37,817 nucleotides of DNA, from NCBI GenBank assembly GCA_029098165.1, contig JAQXNU010000043.1, positions 1-37,817 on the forward strand, given 5' to 3'. Positions 1 to 8,106 of the stretch are shown here, piece after piece. Made by a program: the position numbers and the translations under genes. This DNA is from Clostridiales bacterium. GTDB taxonomy: Bacteria; Bacillota; Clostridia; Lachnospirales; Lachnospiraceae. Under the pieces are notes generated by a model. The model was not told the DNA's origin. It worked only from the letters and a program-made list of their open reading frames with translations, and did not search any database. Position 1 is the first letter of the stretch, and each line of letters starts with the position of its first letter.

Positions 1-140
1 TTCTCCCATTGTGATTTCTACTGATGCATTGGCATACATCATTTTAGAACACGAAAAGGAAAATACAATGGCTTTTTCTATCTGACTAAAAATGGTTAAT
101 TCTAAGCGACTCTGGGTGGTCGATTCCGCCCGACGCTAAC
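1..140. mobile_element. Terminus of an IS66-like insertion sequence (partial)
   Basis: Read on the minus strand from base 140, the sequence begins GTTAGCGTCGGGCGG, close to the GTAAGCG-type inverted-repeat ends known for the IS66 family. It sits exactly where the permease to its right loses its expected C-terminus. A short open stretch on the plus strand ends with TGA at 83-85, and a minus-strand ATG lies at 40-42; either could belong to the element, but both are too short to identify. The rest of the element lies outside the window, so family and boundary are inferred from one end only. Confidence 0.45.
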
Positions 141-2675
141 AGGGATTATCACACACAAAAAAATCATAATACATATAATACATAAAAGCCCTTCAAATGG
201 ATATTGAAAGACAAAGTATTCTATATTTTTTCTTAAAATATAAGCTACTATTCCCATAACTATACTTCCTATAATCAATAATAGACCAATAACACCCCCT
301 ACATATATTACCCCCTCATATATAAGCATTTTCCTAAGCATCCCTTGCGTCATCCCAATACTCCGCATAGTGGAAAACTCACGTTGCCTAATAATTATAT
401 TCGTGGATGTAGTACTGAAATAATTTATCAATCCCATAAATATCAAAATACCACTAATAGTATACATAATTATCTGACTTGTCCTAATATACAAAGACTG
501 TTTTGCAATTTCATCACTATTACACTTTATCGTATACAAAAGCTGATTTTGGTTGCCTCTGGTAGATTGAAACTTTAGATTTTCCTCTTGAACCCATGCT
601 TTTAATTTCTGTTTACAAATAGCCTCTTTATTTGCTTTTACATTAATCTGTACTTCCAGATTTCTAGCTTTTAAAACATTATTTAACTCTCTGAAAGTTT
701 GATCTGAAACAATCAGATAAACTTTATTATTTCCTTTCCATGATAAATCCAAAGTTGGACAATCCGTCTGTGAAATATTTATATATCCACAATTTCTAAG
801 TCTAACTGTGGGCATTTCCTGCATATTTGTTCCTACTGGCACCAAATCATAAAGTTCTATAGTTTTTCCAATATATTTCGTTTCCAGTTCTTCATATGTT
901 TGTGGTATTAAATTTTCATGTAATATTAATGCACCATTTTTCTCGTTAAATGCTTTTTGATCAACTATTATATTCTTTTCCTCTACATATTTCATTAATT
1001 TTTTCAAACTTTTATCATCTAACGTTTGCATTACAGGTAATGAATCATGCTCTATAATTTTCAAGCTATCAGTTTCTGTTGCATTTTTTATAATAGGTAA
1101 AAATCCTTGTACTATTTTTAGATTCTCATCATAAGAAGCAAGTATATTTTCAATATCCACTACATTATCATCTGTTATCAATTCCATTTCATTTTTTCCA
1201 TTTTCTACTAAATACGTTACAGTATCCATTGGCACTTCAATAGTAAAATCCGGATTCTTCCGTAATCTATTCATTTGATTTGTCCCCTTGGTGACCACTA
1301 TTCCTAATAGCCCTATTTCACAACCAAATGCCAAAAATATTATTATGAATATAAATTTTTTCTTATAACGTAATACATTACGAAACGCCATCCTAAAAAC
1401 AATTCCGGTTCTTTTTGTAAGAGACATTCTACCAAATTCATAACCTGATTGTTGTTGTCCCGCCACTTCTTCATATTTTGCTGCCTCTATTGGAGTAATC
1501 ATAGTTAACTTATGTACTGCCAAAAGGGTTGCCCCAAATAGAGTTATAGCAACTAAAAAAGATACCACGATGTATGCACTTAAGTTAAACAATTCTAATT
1601 GATTATTTGCTTTATACTCACCTAAATAAAGATTTTTAACCACATTGTTTAAGACAAAATATTGTATGGCTATACTGAGTGTTATACCAAATAAACAACT
1701 GTTCAAATAAATATCCCAGGTTTGCATACATACTATTTTTTTTATCTGCCTATTAGTTGCACCTATTGTACGCAATACTCCATATTGTTTAATATCACAT
1801 CCCAGTGATATATATATAATATTATAAATTACTAAAAACAAACAGAAAAATACAGCCAAAACAAACATGTACGCAAGCAAATAATTTCCAACTGTCCCTT
1901 CAATTGCTCTGTACTCTGCAGAATCATAGCTTATAATTCTTTGCTTATCACTCAGATTAATATCTTTTTTTAATTTATTCTCTACTTGTCTTCCGCTTAA
2001 CCCCCAATCTTTTACATCAACAAATAATCGACATGGATATTGTGAAATACCAGCCTGTTTTATTCTGTTCTCAGAAATATATGCAATTGAACTATCGGAT
2101 AATTCGTTATTATAACTACTATAATACCCAGATAAAACAAACTCTTGCTCACCTGTCATTTTTGTCGTAAAAATATCATTCCAATAAAAATTTAATGTAA
2201 TATTCATTCCTATTTTTGGATTATCAATCCCCAAATAGTCTAAAGTCTTTTTTGACACCATTATTTCGTCAGTTTGTTTTGGATAGTTGCCGTATAACTG
2301 TACAAAAGCAGGTTTTATCATATCTTCGTAAGCGGTTTCGTCCAAAACAACGCATCTACTATATGAGTACCTCCCATTCATTAGCTTTCCGATTTCTTTT
2401 TCCTCTCCTATACTATTCACATAGGAAAGACGTTGTAGTTGTTGTTTTGTTGTATCTGTTCCTTCTTCAATAATTGTTGAAATCGTTTTTCCATCTTGAT
2501 ATTGATTTTTCAACTTATCCGCTTGAAGTTTTCCGTGTATTAAAGAAATGATAACTAATGATACTACTACAACGCTCACTACAATACATTGTAAAATGAT
2601 ATTTCTTTCTCTGTTTTTTTTCTTATAAGCTTTTATCAGCGTATTTAGGGATTTTCTTGTTCTATCGTTATTCAT
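102..2675 (-). CDS. FtsX/MacB-type ABC transporter permease, 3' end probably truncated
   Basis: This 857-aa membrane protein has a TM helix near residues 25-47, a large extracytoplasmic domain, a group of TM helices around 265-390, a second single TM near 440-460 followed by another extracytoplasmic domain, and TM helices at about 735-850. That is the two-FtsX-domain layout of MacB/BceB-like permeases, which export or sense peptides with a separate ATPase. The start is supported by AGGAGAGG upstream of the ATG. No partner ATPase gene adjoins it here. The protein ends GRNRPPRVA, codons contributed by the IS66-like end, so the native C-terminus is probably lost. It is the last gene of the C39 exporter cluster and may serve immunity or export; the substrate is not visible. 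Confidence 0.8.
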   Translation of the reverse strand: MNNDRTRKSLNTLIKAYKKKNRERNIILQCIVVSVVVVSLVIISLIHGKLQADKLKNQYQDGKTISTIIEEGTDTTKQQLQRLSYVNSIGEEKEIGKLMNGRYSYSRCVVLDETAYEDMIKPAFVQLYGNYPKQTDEIMVSKKTLDYLGIDNPKIGMNITLNFYWNDIFTTKMTGEQEFVLSGYYSSYNNELSDSSIAYISENRIKQAGISQYPCRLFVDVKDWGLSGRQVENKLKKDINLSDKQRIISYDSAEYRAIEGTVGNYLLAYMFVLAVFFCLFLVIYNIIYISLGCDIKQYGVLRTIGATNRQIKKIVCMQTWDIYLNSCLFGITLSIAIQYFVLNNVVKNLYLGEYKANNQLELFNLSAYIVVSFLVAITLFGATLLAVHKLTMITPIEAAKYEEVAGQQQSGYEFGRMSLTKRTGIVFRMAFRNVLRYKKKFIFIIIFLAFGCEIGLLGIVVTKGTNQMNRLRKNPDFTIEVPMDTVTYLVENGKNEMELITDDNVVDIENILASYDENLKIVQGFLPIIKNATETDSLKIIEHDSLPVMQTLDDKSLKKLMKYVEEKNIIVDQKAFNEKNGALILHENLIPQTYEELETKYIGKTIELYDLVPVGTNMQEMPTVRLRNCGYINISQTDCPTLDLSWKGNNKVYLIVSDQTFRELNNVLKARNLEVQINVKANKEAICKQKLKAWVQEENLKFQSTRGNQNQLLYTIKCNSDEIAKQSLYIRTSQIIMYTISGILIFMGLINYFSTTSTNIIIRQREFSTMRSIGMTQGMLRKMLIYEGVIYVGGVIGLLLIIGSIVMGIVAYILRKNIEYFVFQYPFEGLLCIICIMIFLCVIIPVSVGRNRPPRVA

Positions 2676-2717
2676 TAGTATCCTCTCCTTTATTGCATAT
2701 CCTTTTGATTTCTAAAA

Positions 2718-3377
2718 TCAATCAAGATTCCAATATTTATCTAATGGTTGAGTATCGCTTTCCAGAAATTCTATAATTTCTTTATCGTCAAAATAAAAAT
2801 TTATCACTTTATGATTTTCAAATTCTACTAATGTAGGTACCCCGCCCAATACAAATTTGTCTTTATTCAATTCTTCTTTTTTTATATATGGATGCGTAGA
2901 AACCGCATACACCTTACCTGCTTCCTTTCCCTCATGCAATGCTGCATAATTCTCATTTGCCCAAATAACTTTATAGAATATTGGCGGATATTTTTCTTTT
3001 ATCAAATTTTCATTCATCCCATCATAGAACATAATTTTTCCGGTACTGTCTTTTTCTCCAATTTCAACATCATATTTTTTTTCATGGGAATCCCAATCAT
3101 AATTCCTCGTCCCTTTACATGCCTCTGCATCAATTTCATAGACTTCATTTCCTTGTTTAAAATTTTTTATGTCTTCTTTTATGTTATCGCAATATGGACA
3201 TTCTTTTCTATTGAAGTACACATAAAAGTGCCCCTCCTTATCAAACAGATCCTCTATGGATGTAGAATATGCTATATTTTCTTCTTTCACCTTTGGGAAT
3301 AAAATAATCCCCGCACCTACACACATTATAAAAAACACACTACATACTACACTAATTAAAACATTTTTCTTCTTCAT
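2718..3377 (-). CDS. Membrane-anchored thioredoxin-like protein (bacteriocin accessory type)
   Basis: The 219-aa protein has an N-terminal hydrophobic anchor (about residues 5-28) and then a thioredoxin-like domain with a CPYC active site at 60-63 in the context ECPYCDNI. A likely cis-proline loop, GGVPTLVEF, lies near the C-terminus. Proteins of this kind act outside the membrane to form or reshuffle disulfides, and similar ones accompany cysteine-containing bacteriocins. The gene starts inside the last codons of the C39 exporter gene (26-nt overlap), so translation is probably coupled. Its likely client is the five-cysteine peptide two genes upstream, but that is inference from position. 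Confidence 0.75.
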   Translation of the reverse strand: MKKKNVLISVVCSVFFIMCVGAGIILFPKVKEENIAYSTSIEDLFDKEGHFYVYFNRKECPYCDNIKEDIKNFKQGNEVYEIDAEACKGTRNYDWDSHEKKYDVEIGEKDSTGKIMFYDGMNENLIKEKYPPIFYKVIWANENYAALHEGKEAGKVYAVSTHPYIKKEELNKDKFVLGGVPTLVEFENHKVINFYFDDKEIIEFLESDTQPLDKYWNLD

Positions 3378-5559
3378 CTATATATTCCCCCTCACCACAT
3401 AACTGGCGGTACAATTCACATTGTTTTTTTAGTTGCTCGTCTGTTCCACTTGCTACTATACTGCCTTTTTGAAGAACATAAATGCAATTGCTATCTGCTA
3501 TTACATCGATCCTATGTGAAATCAGTATAAGCGTTAGATTCTGAATTCCTTTGATATAGTTCAAAATCTCTCTCTCACTTATAGAATCCATATTGCTCGT
3601 TGCTTCATCTAAAATTAGAACCTGAGGATGGCGTAAGATAGCTCTAGTTAATGATATTTTCTGTCTTTGACCTTTTGAAAGATTTTTTCCACGCTCTTCA
3701 AGTACACTATCATAGCCTCTTTCCATCTTGCTTACAAATTGATCTACTCCCATGTTATGTGAAATTTCAATCATTTCATCATCCGTTATTCCATCATTTC
3801 CCATTTTTAAATTTTCTCTAACACTCGCAGTAAACAAGAAATCTTCTTGTGACACATATACAATAGCTGCTCGGATTTCTTGAACCCCCAAATTTTGAAA
3901 TTCTATATTGTCAACATATACCTCCCCCTTATCCGGAGAATAAAATTTCATAAATAATTTTGCTAAAGTTGTTTTTCCCGATCCTGTTTCTCCAACAATG
4001 GCTATCTTCTCTCCTTTTTTTATTTTAATATTGATCTTATCTAGTACATTTTTTCCAGAACGGAACTGTAAATTAACATCTTTCAGTTCTATTTTTTCAT
4101 TAATTTTAAGTGCCTCTACATTATCCTTTGATTTCTCTATTTTGATGCACAGCACACTTTCTAAACGCTCCATGGCGACATGAGCAGCATGGTATAGTGG
4201 CTGTAAATTTACAATATCTTTAACTGGTGTTAATAGATACCCAATCAAAATATTATAAGTAACCAATTCTCCTATGGATAAGTTATTACGGATAATTTCA
4301 AATGTTCCAAAACACAACACAATAATTTCTCCCACTCCACCTATTAGAACTTTTATAGCTGACTGTAAATTTTCTGTACTTCCTAGTTCTAAAATCGTAT
4401 CTTGCCATTTTTCTATTTTCTTTTTTCCATTATTAAAGATTGTCCCATTATATGTATACGCTTTAACTGTCAAAATTCCTTCAATAGAATCAATCAAATG
4501 TGCAGTCACTCGTGCCTCTCTAGACATTTCTTTCGAATTTAAAACAGTATAATATTTCTTAAACCACACCATAACCCCAATATATGCAAAACACATTATA
4601 GCAACTACGGTAAATATTTTAATATTCAACAGACATAAAATAATGCTTACTGCAATTACAAATAATATATCAATTGGTAGAACCAATATGCTGCTTACCA
4701 AAGCCTCTTGAACTCTAATAACATCCTGAAATCTTGAAATAAATTCACCATTTTTACGTTTTTCAATAGAATCCACTTTTAAGTCGAGCAAATGCTTATA
4801 ATATTTAAGACTAAGCTCTAAATTGAAGGACTTTGAAATATCTAATGAAATTTTCGCTCTCCCCCAATCTACAATCGTTTTAACCAGCAACATTAAAATA
4901 ACCATTAGTGTCATAAATATTAAACTATAGATCAATCTATTTGGAATAATAGTATCTATCAGAGTTCCAAAGTAAAAAGAGGTAATAATAGAAATTCCCA
5001 TTGATATCCCAGAAAGTAACATAATATAGATCGTTCTCTTCCATTCTTTTTTTATCAACCCCAAAAATTTATTCTCATTACCTCGTATACTTTCCTTTTT
5101 TCGATAAAATTCTTCTGTTGTCTTAAAAATAATAATAATACCTGTCCAAAAATAGGGACAATTTTCCCCAAACTCAGAATTAAAAAATTTATTTCTATTC
5201 ACTTCTACGATACCAACAGATGGATCCGCAATTACTATGCTATCCTTTTTTATTTTGTAAATTACAACAAAATGTGCTAAGCCATCTTCTTGATATACGT
5301 GTGCAACGCATGGGAATTCTAATTCATTTTCTCTGAATTCTTCATTTTTTTTATATGCTGATGCCAAAAATCCTATATTTTCTGCAACTCGACAAATATC
5401 CCAGACACTCGTTCCTTCTTTGTTAGTTTCTAAAGCTTCGCTTAGTTCTATCATAGACATTTTCTTTCCATAGTACCATGCTATACTTGCTAAACAGGCC
5501 CCCGCACAATCTGTAGAGTCATATTGTTTTACACATCTGTATTTCATGTCTTTCACCAT
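3352..5559 (-). CDS. Peptidase-containing (C39) ABC exporter for double-glycine leader peptides
   Basis: This is a 735-aa bacteriocin-type processing exporter. Residues 5-125 form a C39 peptidase with catalytic Cys18 (STDCAGACL), His96 (AHFVV) and Asp112 (ADPSVG). A six-helix TM domain spans about 175-450. The nucleotide-binding domain has Walker A GETGSGKTT at 522-530, signature LSKGQ at 626 and Walker B VLILDE at 646. The family cleaves after Gly-Gly while exporting the cargo. The adjacent upstream gene encodes such a substrate. Translation may start at the ATG at 5559 or at the ATG at 5547 (MKYRC); the AGGGAG ribosome site is better spaced for the latter. A terminator-like hairpin lies between the peptide gene and this gene. 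Confidence 0.92.
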   Translation of the reverse strand: MVKDMKYRCVKQYDSTDCAGACLASIAWYYGKKMSMIELSEALETNKEGTSVWDICRVAENIGFLASAYKKNEEFRENELEFPCVAHVYQEDGLAHFVVIYKIKKDSIVIADPSVGIVEVNRNKFFNSEFGENCPYFWTGIIIIFKTTEEFYRKKESIRGNENKFLGLIKKEWKRTIYIMLLSGISMGISIITSFYFGTLIDTIIPNRLIYSLIFMTLMVILMLLVKTIVDWGRAKISLDISKSFNLELSLKYYKHLLDLKVDSIEKRKNGEFISRFQDVIRVQEALVSSILVLPIDILFVIAVSIILCLLNIKIFTVVAIMCFAYIGVMVWFKKYYTVLNSKEMSREARVTAHLIDSIEGILTVKAYTYNGTIFNNGKKKIEKWQDTILELGSTENLQSAIKVLIGGVGEIIVLCFGTFEIIRNNLSIGELVTYNILIGYLLTPVKDIVNLQPLYHAAHVAMERLESVLCIKIEKSKDNVEALKINEKIELKDVNLQFRSGKNVLDKINIKIKKGEKIAIVGETGSGKTTLAKLFMKFYSPDKGEVYVDNIEFQNLGVQEIRAAIVYVSQEDFLFTASVRENLKMGNDGITDDEMIEISHNMGVDQFVSKMERGYDSVLEERGKNLSKGQRQKISLTRAILRHPQVLILDEATSNMDSISEREILNYIKGIQNLTLILISHRIDVIADSNCIYVLQKGSIVASGTDEQLKKQCELYRQLCGEGEYIDEEEKCFN

Positions 5560-5570
5560 CTCCCTAATAA

Positions 5571-5601
5571 ATAAAGGGGCGATACAAGCTCGCCCCTTTA
5601 T
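5571..5601 (-). terminator. Hairpin terminator or attenuator between peptide and exporter genes
   Basis: An 11-bp perfect stem (ATAAAGGGGCG with its complement) closes a 9-nt loop, followed on the minus strand by TTTATTTATT. It lies between the precursor stop codon and the exporter start. Partial termination here would give more precursor than exporter transcript, a common arrangement in bacteriocin operons. Confidence 0.65.
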
Positions 5602-5630
5602 ATGTGCCTTAATCCTTAATCAGCAGATAT

Positions 5631-5831
5631 TTAATATCCACAATCTTCATAACAAAACTGAATGTATTTGCTTGCCTTATTTTTCTGTCCAGAATTCATC
5701 AGGTTTTCAATTGTAGCTACCATGTCATCTGCATTAGCTGGGCAACAGAAAAAATAGCCATAATCAGAATTACATTTACCTCCCGTTACCATTTCCATTT
5801 CTTTTTGTGACATTTTTTGCATTCCATTCAT
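5631..5831 (-). CDS. Double-glycine leader peptide, bacteriocin-like precursor with five cysteines
   Basis: The real start is the ATG at 5831, preceded by AAGGAGG at good spacing; the longer ORF in the track has no ribosome site. The product is 66 aa. The leader MNGMQKMSQKEMEMVTGG has the acidic/hydrophobic pattern and GG end recognised by C39 peptidases, giving a predicted 48-residue mature peptide. That peptide has cysteines at precursor positions 20, 29, 30, 60 and 64, a CC pair and a CGY end. The odd number of cysteines means at least one stays unpaired unless the peptide dimerises or is modified. No lanthipeptide or radical-SAM enzyme is adjacent, so a disulfide-type unmodified (class II) bacteriocin or signal is the simplest reading. 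Sequence family is not recognised. Confidence 0.82.
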   Translation of the reverse strand: MNGMQKMSQKEMEMVTGGKCNSDYGYFFCCPANADDMVATIENLMNSGQKNKASKYIQFCYEDCGY

Positions 5832-5863
5832 GTTCGCTTCCTCCTTATATATTTGATACTTAA

Positions 5864-5931
5864 TTAGTACTCCATAATATAAATTTTTTCTATATTTTTT
5901 GCGTAGTTTGTGTTTTTTTTTGCCTAGTTGG
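5864..5931 (-). promoter_or_regulatory. Promoter of the GG-leader peptide with island element copy 1
   Basis: The 41-bp element at 5891-5931 ends in TTGG on the plus strand. On the minus strand it contains two near-identical half sites, AACTAGGCAAAAAA and AACTACGCAAAAAA, exactly 21 bp apart (two helical turns). A -10-like TACTAA (5864-5869) follows 21 bp downstream. No good -35 is present, as expected for an activated promoter. The same element occurs in front of metK, the tandem receiver gene and the first YTDDCG peptide. Confidence 0.65.
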
Positions 5932-5962
5932 AATTTGATTAAATACTTTAAAAACATCTATG

Positions 5963-6658
5963 CTACACTGGAATTATATCTAAAACTTGTACACCTACTA
6001 AAATTCCCCTCTCTATCTTTCTCCTATAATTCCGAAGGCTATGGATATGAAACCCAGGAATTCCCCAAGCATAAGAAATTTTGCGAACATAATACTCTTT
6101 TGATTTTGTAAATATTTTTCCTTGCTTCCTATTTAATAACTTCATAATCCGTAACGACTGAGCTGAGATCTTAGGGAACGCACCATTAACTTTTTTGTAC
6201 AAATCCCCTCTTTTAGTTTCTTCCAAAATAATGGTTTTTCCATGCATACAGGACCATTCTATACATGGAATATCTACACTTCTTATCCCTGTTTCCATTG
6301 CAATTCTCAAAAATAAGGAAGTTTCAAAATCTTTTTTGTATAGGAATTGATCTGCTATCATCTTATAATATTCAACAAAATAAATTTCTCTTATCTTTCT
6401 TTGTAGTTCTGCCAAAGAAATACTATCCAGCCATTCCAGTTTTTCTCTATATTTTTCTACAAATATCATTCTCTGCTCAGCTTTAAAAGATTGCCTCAAA
6501 GCACGGATAGCCTCTGGCCAACATTTTCTTTGTCCAGGTAATAATAAACATACCATTTTCTGTAAAAATTTTTCTTCACTATCCGGATGCCACTGTATTA
6601 AGCGATTTAATTCTTCATAGGCTTGATTCACTTTATATTCCATTGTACTGTTTCTCAT
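5963..6658 (-). CDS. Tyrosine-recombinase-like protein, apparently lacking the catalytic tyrosine
   Basis: The 231-aa product starts at the ATG at 6658 (AAGGAG upstream); the track start is a TTG two codons earlier. The C-terminal half resembles the catalytic domain of phage-type integrases: AMETGIRSVDI carries the first conserved Arg, and HIHSLRNYRRK resembles the HxxR box. After this box the protein ends within about 20 residues with no GH..[TS]..Y segment, so the nucleophile is missing. It overlaps the preceding gene by 26 nt and forms a cassette with the unknown ORF, DUF5348 protein and resolvase. It may be a truncated, inactive integrase or a divergent relative with another role. Confidence 0.55.
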   Translation of the reverse strand: MRNSTMEYKVNQAYEELNRLIQWHPDSEEKFLQKMVCLLLPGQRKCWPEAIRALRQSFKAEQRMIFVEKYREKLEWLDSISLAELQRKIREIYFVEYYKMIADQFLYKKDFETSLFLRIAMETGIRSVDIPCIEWSCMHGKTIILEETKRGDLYKKVNGAFPKISAQSLRIMKLLNRKQGKIFTKSKEYYVRKISYAWGIPGFHIHSLRNYRRKIERGILVGVQVLDIIPV

Positions 6659-6941
6659 CTTCAACTTCTCCTTCGTATGGCTCTAAAATCTTTGAAGCCC
6701 TCTCCACAAACATCCTGTCTGCCCCTGAAATCTCATATTCTTTCCAAAGTGTCTTATGTATCTGTTCCTCTGTTAAATCCCTACACTTTTCTTGCAGCAT
6801 ACGGACAAATGGATATATCATGGTTGCATGAATATTTTTCCCGGATCGTACCATATCTCCTTCCATTTGATATGCTTCCTGTAAGCATTCCAGTATAATG
6901 CGAACATCCGTAACACTTTCTCTCATTGTGCTTCCCCTCAT
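6633..6941 (-). CDS. Hypothetical protein of the recombinase cassette
   Basis: A 102-aa soluble, mostly helical, charged protein of unknown function. AGGAGG precedes the ATG at 6941; a second ATG at 6923 also has a purine-rich ribosome site (GAGGGG). It overlaps the integrase-like gene downstream, implying coupled translation, and lies 17 bp from the DUF5348 gene. No recognisable motif was found. Its position suggests an accessory role in the mobile cassette, for example a recombination directionality or replication helper, but nothing in the sequence proves that. Confidence 0.6.
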   Translation of the reverse strand: MRGSTMRESVTDVRIILECLQEAYQMEGDMVRSGKNIHATMIYPFVRMLQEKCRDLTEEQIHKTLWKEYEISGADRMFVERASKILEPYEGEVEDEKQYNGI

Positions 6942-6958
6942 CAGGCTTATCCTCCTAT

Positions 6959-7180
6959 TTACATACGTACTCTCAGTCCATCTAATCTCGACACATTCAA
7001 TCCAACCAGATACCAGTCGTCTCCCATTTCAATCCTGACCGGAACCCAAACATCTTTCACCTTTACATCGAAGCATTCCCCACAATGTAGCCCTCCATAA
7101 AAAGATTCCAAATCAAAACGTATATCATACCTCCCTGTTTCAGTATCATAAAACAATGTTCCTTCTCTGTGTTCACTCAT
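6959..7180 (-). CDS. DUF5348 family protein
   Basis: A 73-aa protein with the pattern GTLxYDxETGRYDIRF, then YGGLHCGECFDV, then WYLVGL near the end. I recognise this as the small DUF5348 family, which is typically carried on mobile elements of Lachnospiraceae and Ruminococcaceae and has no known function. AAGGAGG precedes the ATG. It sits between the resolvase and the unknown cassette ORF. Confidence 0.75.
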   Translation of the reverse strand: MSEHREGTLFYDTETGRYDIRFDLESFYGGLHCGECFDVKVKDVWVPVRIEMGDDWYLVGLNVSRLDGLRVRM

Positions 7181-7228
7181 AACATCTGCCTCCTTAAATT
7201 TTTCTTTTACTTAGTAATTACCTCATCC

Positions 7229-7885
7229 CTATACAGATTGAAGAAATTCCGGAAAAATTTCATAAAAGTTTTTCCGATACCGATAATAGGTAGAAGAAGT
7301 TAACCCCAACTCCCGCTGCAGTTGTGTCGGTGTTACCTTCTTTTGTACCACCCTCATAAATTCCTGGTTAAACTTTTCCTGTTCTATAGCCCGTGGTCTT
7401 CCTACTTCATCCCATTCACCCCGAAGCCTTTTTGCCTCCATACCTTCCTTTTGTCGCTTCTCCTTTTTCTCCATCTCTGCCTGTGCCATGGATGCATAGA
7501 GTTCAATCATCATATTATTGATTGTTTCTATCATCATCTTTGCCAGATTATTTTCCATCTGAGACAGATCAAACAACGTGGTAGGAAGTTCCAATACCAT
7601 TACCCGAACCCCTTTTTCTTCTAAAAAACGTAGCTGCTTCAAAATCTCCTGCTTGTTCCTGCCAAGTCTGTCCAGCTCTGTAATAATCAGGGTATCCCCT
7701 ACCCGTAAAACATCTTCCACAAGAACGGTATAACGTGGTCTGTCAAAATTTTTACCGGTTATCTTATCTGTAAAAATACTTTCCAGTTTAATTTTCTGAT
7801 TTTCACAAAACCTCTTTATTTCTATAATACCTCGGTCCAAGTGTTGTTCCTTAGTACTGATTCTGTGATACCCATAATATGCCAT
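7229..7885 (-). CDS. Serine recombinase (resolvase family)
   Basis: This 218-aa protein has the resolvase catalytic domain at residues 1-145: YHRISTKEQ with nucleophile Ser10, ITGKNFDRP, and ELDRLGRNKQEIL carrying the active-site Arg region. A long helix follows, then a C-terminal helix-turn-helix around 170-200 (TPTQLQRELGLTSSTYYRYRK). That matches the small Tn3/gamma-delta-type resolvases that act on directly repeated res sites. AAGGGGG lies upstream of the ATG. A set of repeated motifs fitting a res site lies just upstream of the gene. The enzyme probably resolves cointegrates or inverts DNA for the surrounding cassette. Confidence 0.88.
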   Translation of the reverse strand: MAYYGYHRISTKEQHLDRGIIEIKRFCENQKIKLESIFTDKITGKNFDRPRYTVLVEDVLRVGDTLIITELDRLGRNKQEILKQLRFLEEKGVRVMVLELPTTLFDLSQMENNLAKMMIETINNMMIELYASMAQAEMEKKEKRQKEGMEAKRLRGEWDEVGRPRAIEQEKFNQEFMRVVQKKVTPTQLQRELGLTSSTYYRYRKNFYEIFPEFLQSV

Positions 7886-7904
7886 ACGTATCCCCCTTTA
7901 TACA

Positions 7905-8017
7905 TTCCCAAAAAGTCTTAAAATATTTTGGCATATCTCAAAACCTTCTTATATACTTTTTGGAAATAAAAAAATAGCCTATTACATCTCCCATCAAAAA
8001 GCATACTTTTTGGGAGG
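7905..8017. promoter_or_regulatory. Candidate res recombination site
   Basis: Repeats of CCCAAAAAGT or its complement occur at 7907-7916 (forward), 7955-7963 (reverse), and as an inverted pair at 7995-8001 and 8005-8015. A related AAATATTTTGG lies at 7921-7931. The last pair forms a near-palindrome of about 28 bp, the form expected of a crossover subsite. Multiple inverted 12-bp-like subsites directly upstream of a resolvase gene are typical of res sites, which also autoregulate the resolvase promoter. Confidence 0.6.
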
Positions 8018-8066
8018 TGACTTTCACTACTTCTGTACGCAAGATGGCATAAAAAAGCAACAAAAA

Positions 8067-8098
8067 AAGACAGAGGTTTTTGAAAATTCCTCTGTCTT
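8067..8098 (-). terminator. Intrinsic terminator of the stand-alone winged-helix gene
   Basis: A 10-bp perfect stem (AAGACAGAGG and its complement) with a 12-nt loop is followed on the minus strand by a run of seven T. It lies just after the stop codon at 8107 and ends the minus-strand transcript that contains metK. Confidence 0.85.
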
Positions 8099-8106
8099 CA
8101 GATCAA

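Noticed and set aside
2892-3302. Plus-strand ORF of 136 aa
   Set aside because: Antisense shadow of the thioredoxin-like gene, Phe/Ile-rich without a ribosome site.
5895-5929. Direct repeats read as a LytTR/AgrA-type operator
   Set aside because: The 21-bp spacing fits such regulators, but no LytTR gene is in the window, and the wider comparison shows a 41-bp element shared by other promoters, so the regulator class was left open.
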